Positions 32,787-42,147 of a stretch of DNA of 64,000 nt are shown piece after piece. The DNA comes from Gudongella sp964575895. GTDB taxonomy: Bacteria > Bacillota > Clostridia > Tissierellales > Tissierellaceae. The position numbers and the translations under genes were made by a program. The stretch covers positions 35,078 through 99,077 of the forward strand of contig CAZNTE010000006.1 in assembly GCA_964575895.1 (NCBI GenBank), read 5' to 3'. The number at the start of each line of letters is the position of its first letter. The first letter of the stretch is position 1. Below the pieces are notes generated by a model. It was not told the DNA's origin. It saw nothing but the letters and a program-made list of their open reading frames with translations, and made no database searches.

Positions 32787-32823
32787 AATTACACCTCCGC
32801 ATTATTGATACCCTAAGATGTTA

Positions 32824-32832
32824 TGGTATAAT
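32824..32832 (+). promoter_or_regulatory. extended -10 promoter of pepF
   Basis: TGGTATAAT, 36 bp before the TTG start at 32868, in the divergent region with msrB. Confidence 0.5.
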
Positions 32833-32867
32833 ATTAGTGTGTCTAAATAATTTGCGAGGTGATAAAT

Positions 32868-34634
32868 TTGCGTTGGAGTTTAAAAGAATTATATCCTTCA
32901 TTTTCAAGTGAAGAATATCAAAATGATTTAGTATCATTTAAGAAACTAATCGAAGAAATCAATGAATGGACAGAAACTAATCTTTCAGAAGTAACTAATG
33001 AAAAGGAAAAGCTAGAAAAGTATATCCTTTACTCACAAGAGGCAAATAGATTGGGAGTAAAATTAATGGTTTTTGCAAGCCTTACAAATGCAGTTGACTC
33101 ATCTAACAATGAGGCTTTGAATTATTTAAATAAGGTTAATGTAATGACAAATGACTTAACAAAACCAAATGTATTATTCCAAAATTTCCTCAAGGAAATC
33201 AATGATTTAGATAAAATAATTTCTTCATCAGAACTGCTTGAAGAACATAGATTCTTTGTTGAGTCTACAAAAGAGAGATCCATGTACTTGCTTTCAGAAG
33301 TTGAGGAAGTTTTAATTTCTAAGCTTACTACTACAGGCTCTACAGCATGGTCTAATCTTCAAAATAAGATTTCATCTACCCTTCTTGTTGATATTGAAGT
33401 AGATGGTGAGAAGAAACAATTACCCCTTCCAGTGGTTAGAAACCTTGCCTATAATAAGGATCCTATCACTAGAAAAACAGCATATGAAGCTGAATTAACA
33501 GCCTATAAAAAAATTGAAGAATCTTCAGCTGCTGCTTTAAATGGAATTAAGGGAGAAGTTATAACCCTGGCTAAAATGAGAGGTTTTGAATCTCCTTTAC
33601 AAGAAGTTTTAGTTAAATCTAGAATGGATAAGGAGACCTTAGATGCAATGCTCATGGCTATGGAAGAGTATTTACCAGTATTCCATAAGTATTTTAAACG
33701 CAAGGGTGAAATCCTAGGTCATGAAAATGGTCTTCCCTTCTATGATATGTTTGCTCCTGTAGGAAGTATGGATAAAGAGTTCACTTATGAAGAAGCTATG
33801 AATTATATTATTGATAATTTTAGAACATTTAGCGATAAATTAGCTAACTATACCCAAAACGCATTTGACAATGCATGGTTAGATGTTGAACCAAGAGGTG
33901 GCAAGAGAGGTGGAGCTTTCTGTTCAAATATCCATCCCATAGGCGAAAGTAGAATAATGTCAAATTTTAATGGAAGTTTCTCTAATATGACTACTTTAGC
34001 TCATGAGTTAGGACACGGATACCATGGTTTAAACTTAAGAGATGAATCTATCCTAAACAGTAGGTATCCTATGCCTATTGCAGAGACAGCTTCAATTTTC
34101 TGCGAAACAATAGTTGTAAATGCTGCTTTGAATGAAGCTAGTGAGGAGGAAGCATTTGCAATTCTTGAGGAATCACTTTCTGCTGCTGGACAAGTTATAG
34201 TCGATATATTTAGTAGGTATTTGTTTGAAACTGAATTGTTTACTAGAAGAGAAGATCATCCACTCTCTGTAGGTGAATTAAAAGAAATTATGATTGAAGC
34301 ACAAAAGAAAGCTTATGGTGATGGATTAGATCATACTAACCTTCATCCTTATATGTGGGTAAATAAACCACACTATTATTCAGCAGGACTAAACTTCTAC
34401 AATTTCCCATATGCATTTGGTCTACTATTTGCAAAGGGACTCTATGCTAAATATCTGGAGAATAAAGAAGAGTTCCTGAATAATTATGATGATCTATTAA
34501 ATGCAACAGGAAAGAATAGCATAAAAGACGTTGCAATGAAGATGGGTGTTGATGTTCATGATCCAGAATTCTTCAGAAGTAGCTTAAGATTAATCGAAAA
34601 GGATGTAGAAAAATTTCTTGAAATAAGTAAATAA
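32868..34634 (+). CDS. pepF: oligoendopeptidase F (M3 family metallopeptidase)
   Basis: Cytoplasmic zinc endopeptidase degrading short peptides. The 588-residue protein has the helical PepF N-terminal domain and the M3 catalytic motif HELGH at 379-383 (LAHELGHGYHG), with the third ligand glutamate in the following AETASIFCE segment. The start is assigned to TTG 32868, 6 nt after GAGGTG; the GTG three codons before belongs to that site. It fits with the other peptide-degrading genes in the window, although it is not in their operon. Confidence 0.93.
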   Translation: MRWSLKELYPSFSSEEYQNDLVSFKKLIEEINEWTETNLSEVTNEKEKLEKYILYSQEANRLGVKLMVFASLTNAVDSSNNEALNYLNKVNVMTNDLTKPNVLFQNFLKEINDLDKIISSSELLEEHRFFVESTKERSMYLLSEVEEVLISKLTTTGSTAWSNLQNKISSTLLVDIEVDGEKKQLPLPVVRNLAYNKDPITRKTAYEAELTAYKKIEESSAAALNGIKGEVITLAKMRGFESPLQEVLVKSRMDKETLDAMLMAMEEYLPVFHKYFKRKGEILGHENGLPFYDMFAPVGSMDKEFTYEEAMNYIIDNFRTFSDKLANYTQNAFDNAWLDVEPRGGKRGGAFCSNIHPIGESRIMSNFNGSFSNMTTLAHELGHGYHGLNLRDESILNSRYPMPIAETASIFCETIVVNAALNEASEEEAFAILEESLSAAGQVIVDIFSRYLFETELFTRREDHPLSVGELKEIMIEAQKKAYGDGLDHTNLHPYMWVNKPHYYSAGLNFYNFPYAFGLLFAKGLYAKYLENKEEFLNNYDDLLNATGKNSIKDVAMKMGVDVHDPEFFRSSLRLIEKDVEKFLEISK

Positions 34635-34672
34635 AAATAAGGTTGGAGAAAATCACTCCAACCTTATTTTTT
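34633..34672. terminator. bidirectional terminator
   Basis: AAATAAGGTTGGAG and complement form a long stem around AAAATCA, followed by TTTTTTATTT, between the convergent pepF and ATP-grasp genes. Confidence 0.88.
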
Positions 34673-34681
34673 ATTTATCTA

Positions 34682-35671
34682 TCAATTGTTTTTCTCATAT
34701 CTATCTAGTGCTATAAACATTAATTTTTCAACTAATTCATCATACATGTACCCAGCAGCTGCTGCCATTCTCGGAAATTCACTATATTCTGGCTGTAGTC
34801 CAGGTAGTGCATTTACCTCTAAGAAGTAAGGAACACCTTGTTTATCCATTCTTAAGTCAATCCTAGCAAAGTCACGACAACCTAGAACCTTAAATATCTT
34901 CTTAGCATAAGCTACAATCTCCTCAGCCTTTTCTTTAGGTATATCAGCAGGTGTTTTTGGTACTATGGCATCTCGTGTCTTAATATCTAAGGTCATTACA
35001 CCAAGTTTTTTTGTGTCCCTGTGATCGAATATAATTTCTTCTATAGGTAATACTTCCAATTTATCGTTACCCATGATGCCAATTGTAAATTCTCTGCCAA
35101 CAATGAATTCCTCCACCATAGCAGCTTGTTTGAAGTCACTAATTATCTCACTAACTCTAATTTTAAATGATTCCTCATCAGTAACTATACTATCTTCAGT
35201 AATACCCATGCTTGATCCTTCATGTACAGGTTTTAAAATTAAGGGAAAATTTAAATCTTTCCTTAATTTTTCTTCTCCTGTATAAAATACTTGAAATTTC
35301 GGAGTTGGTATTCCCTCATAATCGAATATCTTTTTAGCAACATGCTTTTCCAAGCTCAAAACCTGAGAAGATAATCCAGAACCAAGAAAGGGGATACTCA
35401 TCATCTCTAGAATTGAAACCACATGTGCTTGTTGACTTTTCTTTGTAATCCCTGTAGATAGATTAAATATAATATCCAGATCACTTAACTCTCTAAGTTT
35501 AGTAGGTAAATTTATTACTGCAGGTATAAGTGTTGTCTCATGCCCCCTATTTTCCAAGGCATTCTTAATTGACTCCAATGTCACATCCATTTGTATTGAT
35601 CCATGTGGATTTATTCTATGTTCTAACTCATTATCGACTTCCTTTTCGCTATATAATATTCCTACCTTCAT
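34682..35671 (-). CDS. D-Ala-D-Ala ligase-related ATP-grasp enzyme
   Basis: The 329-residue protein has the full ATP-grasp core: KHVAKKIFDYEGIPTPKF, KPVHEGSSMGI (P-loop equivalent), EEFIVGREFTIG and the Mg-binding FLEVNALPGLQ near the C-terminus. The N-terminal motif that holds the first D-Ala in true Ddl enzymes (GGxSxEHxVS) is replaced by LYSEKEVDNELEHRINPHG. So it likely joins some other amino-acid or carboxylate pair. It is single-gene and convergent with pepF. Not clearly a cell-wall enzyme, and alr is far away. Confidence 0.85.
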   Translation of the reverse strand: MKVGILYSEKEVDNELEHRINPHGSIQMDVTLESIKNALENRGHETTLIPAVINLPTKLRELSDLDIIFNLSTGITKKSQQAHVVSILEMMSIPFLGSGLSSQVLSLEKHVAKKIFDYEGIPTPKFQVFYTGEEKLRKDLNFPLILKPVHEGSSMGITEDSIVTDEESFKIRVSEIISDFKQAAMVEEFIVGREFTIGIMGNDKLEVLPIEEIIFDHRDTKKLGVMTLDIKTRDAIVPKTPADIPKEKAEEIVAYAKKIFKVLGCRDFARIDLRMDKQGVPYFLEVNALPGLQPEYSEFPRMAAAAGYMYDELVEKLMFIALDRYEKNN

Positions 35672-35702
35672 TATTTCTTACCTTCCTTTATAAGTATTCC
35701 TC

Positions 35703-35742
35703 AAAAAACTTAACCCGATTATTTATAGCAAACAACCGGGTT
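35703..35742 (-). terminator. probable terminator of the N-acyl amino-acid operon
   Basis: On the minus strand AACCCG and CGGGTT arms enclose a long loop and are followed by AAGTTTTTTG; it lies some 130 bp after the M20 stop. The stem is short, so the call is tentative. Confidence 0.45.
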
Positions 35743-35757
35743 ACTTTGATTAAAGTC

Positions 35758-35791
35758 ATTGTAATTTAAAACTACTCTTGATAATTACAAT
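35758..35791. repeat. 9-bp inverted repeat
   Basis: ATTGTAATT and AATTACAAT are perfect inverted arms 16 bp apart, in the 199-bp gap between the ATP-grasp gene start and the M20 gene stop. The rest of the gap holds no gene I can support. Confidence 0.4.
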
Positions 35792-35870
35792 TTATGATAT
35801 TTTGAAAGTTTCATACTCCCTCTTTATTAACCCTTTTATTGCACAAAACTTAGTTCCTAAAATATTTAAA

Positions 35871-37043
35871 CTATTTTTCTGTATTATTAAATTCGTCTTT
35901 GATTGAACTTAATAAATCTTTATCCTTCATTACGTCAACTGCAGTTAATACTAAAGCCCCTATTGTCTTTTTCATACTCTCATATGCATAGGGTGTTAAG
36001 GTACAACTGGCAAAATCTCTTGTATGGGCTGCAATACTCCTATCATTAGTTATATCAAAGTATGGGTGAATGGTTGGGCACACATGACTAACATTTCCTG
36101 CATCAAGTGATCCATATCCTTCTCTTGGATCTTCAATTTTATCTCTTTCTACTCCAAACTCAACTAATTTATCAACAAATAAATTGTCCATAATTTTATT
36201 GGTAACCATATTGTCATAGCTGTTTTCATAGTTTCTGATACTTAAAGTAGCACCTGCAGCTAATGCAGATCCTCTAGCACAGTTCTTAACTCTCTCAACC
36301 AACTCATCCAAATAAGTTTTAGTTTGAGCCCTTACATAAAATTGAGCAACTGCTTTTTCTGGAATAATGTTGGCAGCTTCACCACCGTCTGTTATAACAC
36401 CATGAACTCTAGCATCAGATCTAATCTGTTGTCTAAGCGCATTGATGGTATTGAAAGTATTTATACATGCATCAAGGGCATTTATTCCCTTTTCCGGTGA
36501 AGATGCTGCATGTGAGGTTTTACCAGTAAATTCAAACTCTATTGCTTCTAAGGCTAATGACTTTCCACTTCTGTTAAATGAGAAATTAGGATGGGCCATC
36601 ATTGCAAAATCAACATCATCAAAAGCTCCATTGTTTACATAAGTTACCTTGGCTCCACTGGTTTCTTCAGCTGGAGTACCAAATGCTATTACTTTTCCAC
36701 CAACTTCATCTAGTATCATTTTCAATACAATAGCAGCTCCAGTACTAGTTGTTCCTAGAATATTATGACCACATCCATGTCCAATGCCAGGAAGTGCATC
36801 ATATTCTATAAGATATGCCACTGTAGGACCTTCTTTTTTTGAATCATATACAGCCTTAAATCCAGTCTCCATATCCATGTAGTTCTCTTCAACATCAAAC
36901 CCATATTTCTTCAATATTTCCATATGTGCCTTAGATGAAAAAAATTCTTCATAGCCCAATTCAGGGTTTTCATAGATTTTTTCGCTTAACTCTATAAGTT
37001 CTCTTTCTAAGTTCTCTATTAATCCCAATACTCTTTCTTTCAT
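35871..37043 (-). CDS. M20 family (M20D) amidohydrolase, aminobenzoyl-glutamate hydrolase/aminoacylase type
   Basis: The 390-residue di-metal hydrolase has the M20D layout: ENPELGYEEF near the start, GHGCGHNILG (metal His and Cys), PAEETSGAK (catalytic Glu pair), AHPNFS and the SHAASSPEKGINALDA dimerisation-domain segment. Such enzymes release an amino acid from N-acyl or p-aminobenzoyl conjugates. ATG 37043 is used, since earlier in-frame starts would overlap the upstream gene; an AGAGGA site lies 10 nt away. It is the last gene of the IclR-linked operon. Confidence 0.9.
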   Translation of the reverse strand: MKERVLGLIENLERELIELSEKIYENPELGYEEFFSSKAHMEILKKYGFDVEENYMDMETGFKAVYDSKKEGPTVAYLIEYDALPGIGHGCGHNILGTTSTGAAIVLKMILDEVGGKVIAFGTPAEETSGAKVTYVNNGAFDDVDFAMMAHPNFSFNRSGKSLALEAIEFEFTGKTSHAASSPEKGINALDACINTFNTINALRQQIRSDARVHGVITDGGEAANIIPEKAVAQFYVRAQTKTYLDELVERVKNCARGSALAAGATLSIRNYENSYDNMVTNKIMDNLFVDKLVEFGVERDKIEDPREGYGSLDAGNVSHVCPTIHPYFDITNDRSIAAHTRDFASCTLTPYAYESMKKTIGALVLTAVDVMKDKDLLSSIKDEFNNTEK

Positions 37044-37047
37044 GGTT

Positions 37048-38412
37048 TTATCTTCCTCTTTCATATTTAATATATCTACCAAGTCTACCTTCTAAAACCT
37101 TGTTGTTTTCAACTGCAATTTTCCCATCTATTAGTACATGGCTAATTCCCTTTGGAGGTAGTGTTGGTTCAGCGTATGTTGCACCATCTTCAATAGTTTC
37201 AGGATCAAATATAGTAATATCAGCATCCATACCTACTTTGATTTGTCCCTTCTTGCTTAAATTTAATCTGGTTGCTGGACCTAAGGTCATCTTCCATAAG
37301 GCATCCACAATATCTAATTCTTTCATCTCTCTAACATACTTACTTAACACTCTAGGGAAACTACCTGCGCCCCTTGGATGACCCATATCTCTTCTGAATA
37401 ATGAATCACTACCAACAAAAACAAACGGAGCTTTAAGTGCTTCTATAACCTCTTCCTCCCTCATAACAAAAGCTGCTGCTATGATGTTTGGATATTCTTT
37501 TCTAGCTAATTCAAATGTTTCCTTATCACATCTAACATTTTTAAATGGGTCTTCTGTCAGTAATATGTCACTGTATGTTTTATCCCATCTTTCAAAGCAA
37601 CCATCATCAAATACTGCAGAACCGATATATGTTGCGAATGCATCGTAAGGATAGCAATCAGCCATAATATCTGCACCATCTTCTCTATACTTCTTAATCA
37701 TATCCAATGTTTCCTTCATAAAACCAAATGCACTACAACTTCCAATATGAGCTATCTGCATCGGTATACCTGACTCTGTGGAGATTTTGACCATTTCCTC
37801 TATTGACTCCACACTTTTTTCTCCATCATTTCTATAGTGTGCTGATAAGAGATAATCTTTGGAATCTAAACCTTTTGCTAATTCAACCAACTCACGAAAA
37901 TCTATTCCTGGTGAATACTCAATTCCATAGGATATACCCACTATTCCTAGGGGTATGTTTTCCTTGACTAATTCTTTCATTTTTTCTATTTCTTCATTTG
38001 TTGCTGCTCTGTATCTATCCTCTATTCCTACTTGTCTTCTTAGAAAATTATGCCCAATGAAAGATAGATAATTAACAGGAGAACCATTCTTCTCAATAAA
38101 TTCAGAGAATTCTTTAACCCCTTGTCTGTTATTTCCACAGTTTCCTGCTACACAAGTGGTTGCGCCCATTAACAATTCATAATATGAAGTAAAGTAAGGA
38201 TCTTCTAAATCTTCTATGGTTTCTTCATGCATGTGAATATCAATAAAGCCTGGTGATACAATCTTTCCTTTTGCATCAATTGTTACATCGGTTTCCACTT
38301 TCACTGATCCAAGGTCAGCAATTTTACCATCTTCAATTAATATGTCCATTTCTTCTAAAGTCATTTTGTCAAAATTTGGTACTTTACCATTAATAATTTT
38401 AACTGTTCCCAT
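37048..38412 (-). CDS. N-acyl-D-amino-acid deacylase (amidohydrolase superfamily)
   Basis: Removes an acyl group from N-acyl-D-amino acids (D-aminoacylase/N-acyl-D-glutamate deacylase group). The 454-residue protein has the short beta-sandwich around residues 1-60, metal motif GFIDIHMHEE (about 56-65), HYRNDGE, QIAHIGS and the C-terminal VGSDSLFRRDMGHPRG with the catalytic Asp, as in this family (normally SDG; here SDS). A Cys in VAGNCGNNR matches the metal-bridging Cys of D-aminoacylases. It lies between two M20 genes, with a perfect palindrome before it. Confidence 0.9.
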   Translation of the reverse strand: MGTVKIINGKVPNFDKMTLEEMDILIEDGKIADLGSVKVETDVTIDAKGKIVSPGFIDIHMHEETIEDLEDPYFTSYYELLMGATTCVAGNCGNNRQGVKEFSEFIEKNGSPVNYLSFIGHNFLRRQVGIEDRYRAATNEEIEKMKELVKENIPLGIVGISYGIEYSPGIDFRELVELAKGLDSKDYLLSAHYRNDGEKSVESIEEMVKISTESGIPMQIAHIGSCSAFGFMKETLDMIKKYREDGADIMADCYPYDAFATYIGSAVFDDGCFERWDKTYSDILLTEDPFKNVRCDKETFELARKEYPNIIAAAFVMREEEVIEALKAPFVFVGSDSLFRRDMGHPRGAGSFPRVLSKYVREMKELDIVDALWKMTLGPATRLNLSKKGQIKVGMDADITIFDPETIEDGATYAEPTLPPKGISHVLIDGKIAVENNKVLEGRLGRYIKYERGR

Positions 38413-38428
38413 ATTATCCCTCCTAATA

Positions 38429-38458
38429 TTAATCAGGCAGAGTACTCTGCCTGATTAA
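38429..38458. repeat. perfect 30-bp palindrome inside the operon
   Basis: The left arm is TTAATCAGGCAGAGT and the right arm its exact complement, lying between the M20 (ArgE/DapE) stop and the ribosome site of the deacylase gene. With no T-tract it would act more as an mRNA-stabilising or attenuating hairpin than as a full terminator. Confidence 0.8.
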
Positions 38459-38462
38459 GGTT

Positions 38463-39656
38463 CTATCTACAGAATTTATCTGCGATTTCTGCGTATATTT
38501 TTGTGTAATTGTAAAGATCATCTACTGGGATCTTTTCATCCTTAGTATGAGAATAACTAATATTACCAGGTCCAGTGATTACAGTTGGTATATTACCATA
38601 ATATGATAATGTAGCTGAATCTGTCCATCCTCTTTTCCTAGTAATACTTGGTTTTTCATTAAGGTGATCCCCTAAAACTTCCTCGACTACCTTTACAATC
38701 TCCTTATCGGGTTCAGTGTAATGGTACATATGATCAAACTCATTCATCAAGTTTGATTCCATCCTTACAATTTTTACTTCCAACTCAGGATAGTCTTTTT
38801 TGATCTCATCAATAATGTTTTGGTACTCTGCAATTACAGTTTCAACTGTCTCTCCAACAATATATCTCCTATCAACTTGAATAGCACAATAATCTGCAAC
38901 TGTGGAAGGTTGAGTACCTCCGGTAATTTTACCAAAGTTCATTACTGATGGACCCATATACTCATTAAATCTACTTCTTAATTCTGGGAATAATTTATTT
39001 TCAACCGCTTCAATAAATTTTGAAGCCATTGAGATTGCATTTAATCCCTCATCTGGAACTCCACCATGAGCAGCCTTTCCATAGAATTGAAACTCAATCC
39101 ATTCAAGTCCCCTATGTCCAATGGCATATTCATAGTTGGATGGCTCTCCAACTATTGCTCCATCAGCTTTTATTCCTGCTAAAACTAATTTCTCAGTACC
39201 ATCACTTTTTTCTTCTTCTCCTACCACTGCAGAAATTATTAGATTTCCAGGAAGTTTTTCTCCCCTTCTTTTCAAGGCAATAGCCGCAGTAATCATACAG
39301 GCTAAAGCACCCTTCATATCATTACAACCTCTACCCCATAAGAATCCATCTTTTATCTCTGCACTGTAAGGCTCTATTATCATGTTATATGGAGGTACTG
39401 TATCAGTATGACCATTTAGAAGCAAAGTTTTTCCTGAGCCTTCACCTCTTAGATATATGTTTACATTCTTTCTAACTCCATCAACATCTTGATATTCCGC
39501 TTCCAACCCATTATCTATGCAGTAATTGTATATATAATCTGCAACTTCTTTTTCTCTAGTGGGAATATCCTTATGACTAGGTATTCTAACTAATTCTTGA
39601 GTTAGTTTAATAACTTCTTCCCTTGAGAAGTACTTTTCAATAGACAATACATTCAC
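38463..39656 (-). CDS. M20 family peptidase/deacylase (ArgE/DapE type)
   Basis: The 397-residue di-zinc hydrolase carries NGHTDTVPPY (about 81-90, metal His and Asp), GRGCNDMKGALA (bridging Asp), VVGEEEKSDGTE (catalytic Glu and ligand) and GHRGLEWIEFQF, with the HGGVPDEGLNA lid-domain segment. It would cleave N-acyl amino acids or dipeptides to free amino acids. The start follows AAGGAGTGA. It lies 3 bp downstream of the transporter gene, so uptake and hydrolysis are coupled. The true substrate is not clear. Confidence 0.92.
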   Translation of the reverse strand: MNVLSIEKYFSREEVIKLTQELVRIPSHKDIPTREKEVADYIYNYCIDNGLEAEYQDVDGVRKNVNIYLRGEGSGKTLLLNGHTDTVPPYNMIIEPYSAEIKDGFLWGRGCNDMKGALACMITAAIALKRRGEKLPGNLIISAVVGEEEKSDGTEKLVLAGIKADGAIVGEPSNYEYAIGHRGLEWIEFQFYGKAAHGGVPDEGLNAISMASKFIEAVENKLFPELRSRFNEYMGPSVMNFGKITGGTQPSTVADYCAIQVDRRYIVGETVETVIAEYQNIIDEIKKDYPELEVKIVRMESNLMNEFDHMYHYTEPDKEIVKVVEEVLGDHLNEKPSITRKRGWTDSATLSYYGNIPTVITGPGNISYSHTKDEKIPVDDLYNYTKIYAEIADKFCR

Positions 39657-39659
39657 TCC

Positions 39660-41078
39660 TTAGAAAGGTCCGTAATTTATTGCATTCGCAATTATCAAGA
39701 ACACTGCTCCTATTCCAAGCCAAATTGACATTAGTGGCCACAACCATTTTACCCACTTTTCGTAATCGATTTTAGCTACTGATAAAACTCCCATCAATGC
39801 TGCTGATGTTGGGATTATTGAGTTAGTAAAACCATCACCAAATTGGTAAGCAGTTACAGCAACCTGTCTGTTTATCTCCAATACATCTGAAAGTGGAATC
39901 ATTATTGGCATTGTTGCAGCTGCCTGACCACTACCTGATGGTATAAAGAAGTTTATTATTACTTGAGTTGCATACATTCCTAGAACTGATATTGCTTTTG
40001 GTAGGTTTTGAATTGCAATAGCAAGACCATTGATTATTGAGTCCATGATTCCACCATCTTGCATTACTATCAAGATACCTCTTGCTATACCAACAACTAA
40101 TGCACCAAATACAATTCCTCTAGCGCCTTTTACAAATTGCTTGGAAATTTCACTTGGTCCCATCTTACCTACTAATCCGCCTATTACTCCAATAGCTAAG
40201 AATGCTGAAGCGATTTCAGTTATATACCAACCATGTTCAAATACACCATAAACTATTATTCCTAATCCTACTGTCAATACAGTAAGAACTAGCATATGAG
40301 TTGTTTTAAACTCTGGTAGATTTGCAAGGTCAATAACTGAATGTTTTTCTTCTTCTTCTAATTCTCTAACATAACTCTTACTTGGATCCGCTTTAACTTT
40401 TGCTGCATATCTTAGTATATATGCTGAAGTTACAACTATCATAACAGCAAGAATAATAAGTCTAAACCACATACCTGAGAATAAAGGTATTTCAGCAATT
40501 CCTTGAGCTACTCCAACTGTGAAAGGATTCATGAATCCAGATGTAAAACCACAAGCTGCTCCAAGAGTTACCATTGCAGTTCCAACAATTGCATCGTATC
40601 CTAATGCCCTAGCAAGGGCAATTCCAATGGGCACAAATACTATTGCCTCCTCTGCCATTCCTATTGTTCCGCCAAATATTGAGAATATAACTACAAATAT
40701 CGGAATAATGATTTTATCCTTACCCTGAACTTTTACAGCTATCCTACTAATTCCTGCCTCGATTGCTCCAGTACCACTGATTATTTCAAATGATCCTCCA
40801 ACTAAAAAGATGAAGAATATAATCCCAGCTGCAGCAGTCATACCTTTTGGTATTGATTGCCATAAATCAAAAAAGCCAGTTGGATTTTGATCTATTGGGT
40901 GGAATGATGCAGGGTCAACTACTGTTCTTCCAGTATTTGGGTCCTCAACCCTTACATACTCTCCTGCTGGTATTATGTATGTTAGTATTGCCATGGTTAA
41001 AATTACTAAAAATAAAATTACGTAAGTATGTGGTACCTTGAAGAATTTCTTTTTTTCTACTTTTGCTTTATCTGACAT
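39660..41078 (-). CDS. YfcC/ArcD-type membrane transporter
   Basis: The 472-residue protein has about twelve membrane helices and the YfcC/DcuC-like features: the PHTYVILFLVILTMAILTYIIPAGEY opening (in part), FGGTIGMAEEAIVFVPIGIALA and the FIPSGSGQAAATMPIM re-entrant segment near residue 375-390. Relatives move basic amino acids, dicarboxylates or short peptides. Located in front of three amide hydrolase genes, it is best read as the importer for the N-acylated or dipeptide substrate. IclR-type control is suggested by the gene directly upstream. Confidence 0.9.
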   Translation of the reverse strand: MSDKAKVEKKKFFKVPHTYVILFLVILTMAILTYIIPAGEYVRVEDPNTGRTVVDPASFHPIDQNPTGFFDLWQSIPKGMTAAAGIIFFIFLVGGSFEIISGTGAIEAGISRIAVKVQGKDKIIIPIFVVIFSIFGGTIGMAEEAIVFVPIGIALARALGYDAIVGTAMVTLGAACGFTSGFMNPFTVGVAQGIAEIPLFSGMWFRLIILAVMIVVTSAYILRYAAKVKADPSKSYVRELEEEEKHSVIDLANLPEFKTTHMLVLTVLTVGLGIIVYGVFEHGWYITEIASAFLAIGVIGGLVGKMGPSEISKQFVKGARGIVFGALVVGIARGILIVMQDGGIMDSIINGLAIAIQNLPKAISVLGMYATQVIINFFIPSGSGQAAATMPIMIPLSDVLEINRQVAVTAYQFGDGFTNSIIPTSAALMGVLSVAKIDYEKWVKWLWPLMSIWLGIGAVFLIIANAINYGPF

Positions 41079-41128
41079 TTTATCCCTCCTATATTTTACT
41101 TTACAGGTGCTTACATCTTCCCTCCTTA

Positions 41129-41878
41129 TTAAATATATTTACTGATTTCTTCTGCACCCTTTTTCATAAGCTTGATGAATCTTTCTATGTCACATTCACT
41201 AATGGTTGCCTTAACAGCTGCAACACCAACACATCCGTGAATATTACCATCAATATCAAATATGGGAGCTCCAATTCCTATGGCTCCAAGTAAATTTTCT
41301 TCATTACTAATACCATACCCTTGTTCTCTAATTTTCTTATACTCTTCCAATAATATGTCTGGGTCAGTTATAGTATACGGGGTTCTTTTTTCAAGTTTAG
41401 TTGTTCGAACTAATCTTTCTAGCTCATCTAGAGGTTTGTAGTGAGCCATAATAGTCTTTCCATAAGTACCAGCATTAATAGGAAAGTAAGTTCCCTGTGC
41501 ATATGTAATTCTAACGGGCATGCTGACCTCTGACTCATATATATTTATAATTTTACCGTGATCGATTATTGTATATCCAACATTTTCTCCTGTTTCAAGA
41601 GCTAGCCTTTCAACAACTCCCTTAATATCCTCAAAGCTTTTACTTCGATACATATACTTTGCACCAATATGAAACATGGTTGGACCTATTGTATATTTTC
41701 TATTCACATTATGTTTGTTTACAAACTTGGCTTCCTCTAATTCTGTTAGAATTCTATATACAGTTGTTCGGTTTATTCCAAGCTCTTTGCTTATTTCTGC
41801 TATAGAAAAATAATAGGGTTCTCTTGCTATAAATTGAAGTATTTGCAATACTTTACCAATTGAATTTGGTTTATCCAC
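41129..41878 (-). CDS. IclR family transcriptional regulator
   Basis: The 249-residue protein has an N-terminal winged helix (about 8-65, ISKELGINRTTVYRILTELEEAKFV) and the C-terminal IclR effector domain (about 80-245) with GENVGYTIID, AQGTYFPINAGTYGKTIMAH and GIGAPIFDIDGN. It probably controls the transporter/hydrolase operon that begins 50 bp downstream. A TGTTC-N7-GAACA palindrome 25-41 bp before its own ATG is a possible operator. Confidence 0.94.
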   Translation of the reverse strand: MDKPNSIGKVLQILQFIAREPYYFSIAEISKELGINRTTVYRILTELEEAKFVNKHNVNRKYTIGPTMFHIGAKYMYRSKSFEDIKGVVERLALETGENVGYTIIDHGKIINIYESEVSMPVRITYAQGTYFPINAGTYGKTIMAHYKPLDELERLVRTTKLEKRTPYTITDPDILLEEYKKIREQGYGISNEENLLGAIGIGAPIFDIDGNIHGCVGVAAVKATISECDIERFIKLMKKGAEEISKYI

Positions 41879-41902
41879 ATCTAACCTCCCTCTGAATATA
41901 AA

Positions 41903-41919
41903 TGTTCGTATTGTGAACA
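41903..41919. promoter_or_regulatory. candidate IclR operator
   Basis: TGTTCGTATTGTGAACA is a perfect 5+5 inverted repeat with 7-bp centre, 25 bp upstream of the IclR gene, similar in style to known IclR-type sites (GTTC...GAAC). Confidence 0.5.
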
Positions 41920-42147
41920 GTCGTTTGCTATATGAACTTGATTAATTATATCACTTTATCGCTTTATTTGTCAAACAGCGCTCTTTGAACTTTTATCAAC
42001 ATTTTTGGGCACTTATTATTTGTTTACTTCATACTTATGGAAAGCTAAACATGTTTTTAAATTTTTACCCATTTATCAGTTCCTTAATTGATTTAATTAT
42101 CAAACATTTGATTTTTTTCTAGCATGACTTTTATAAATAATTTATTA
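41920..42147. other. AT-rich intergenic region
   Basis: About 230 bp between the iclR promoter and the DUF1328 gene end. I see no open frame with a ribosome site, no RNA gene and no repeat worth naming here. Confidence 0.5.
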
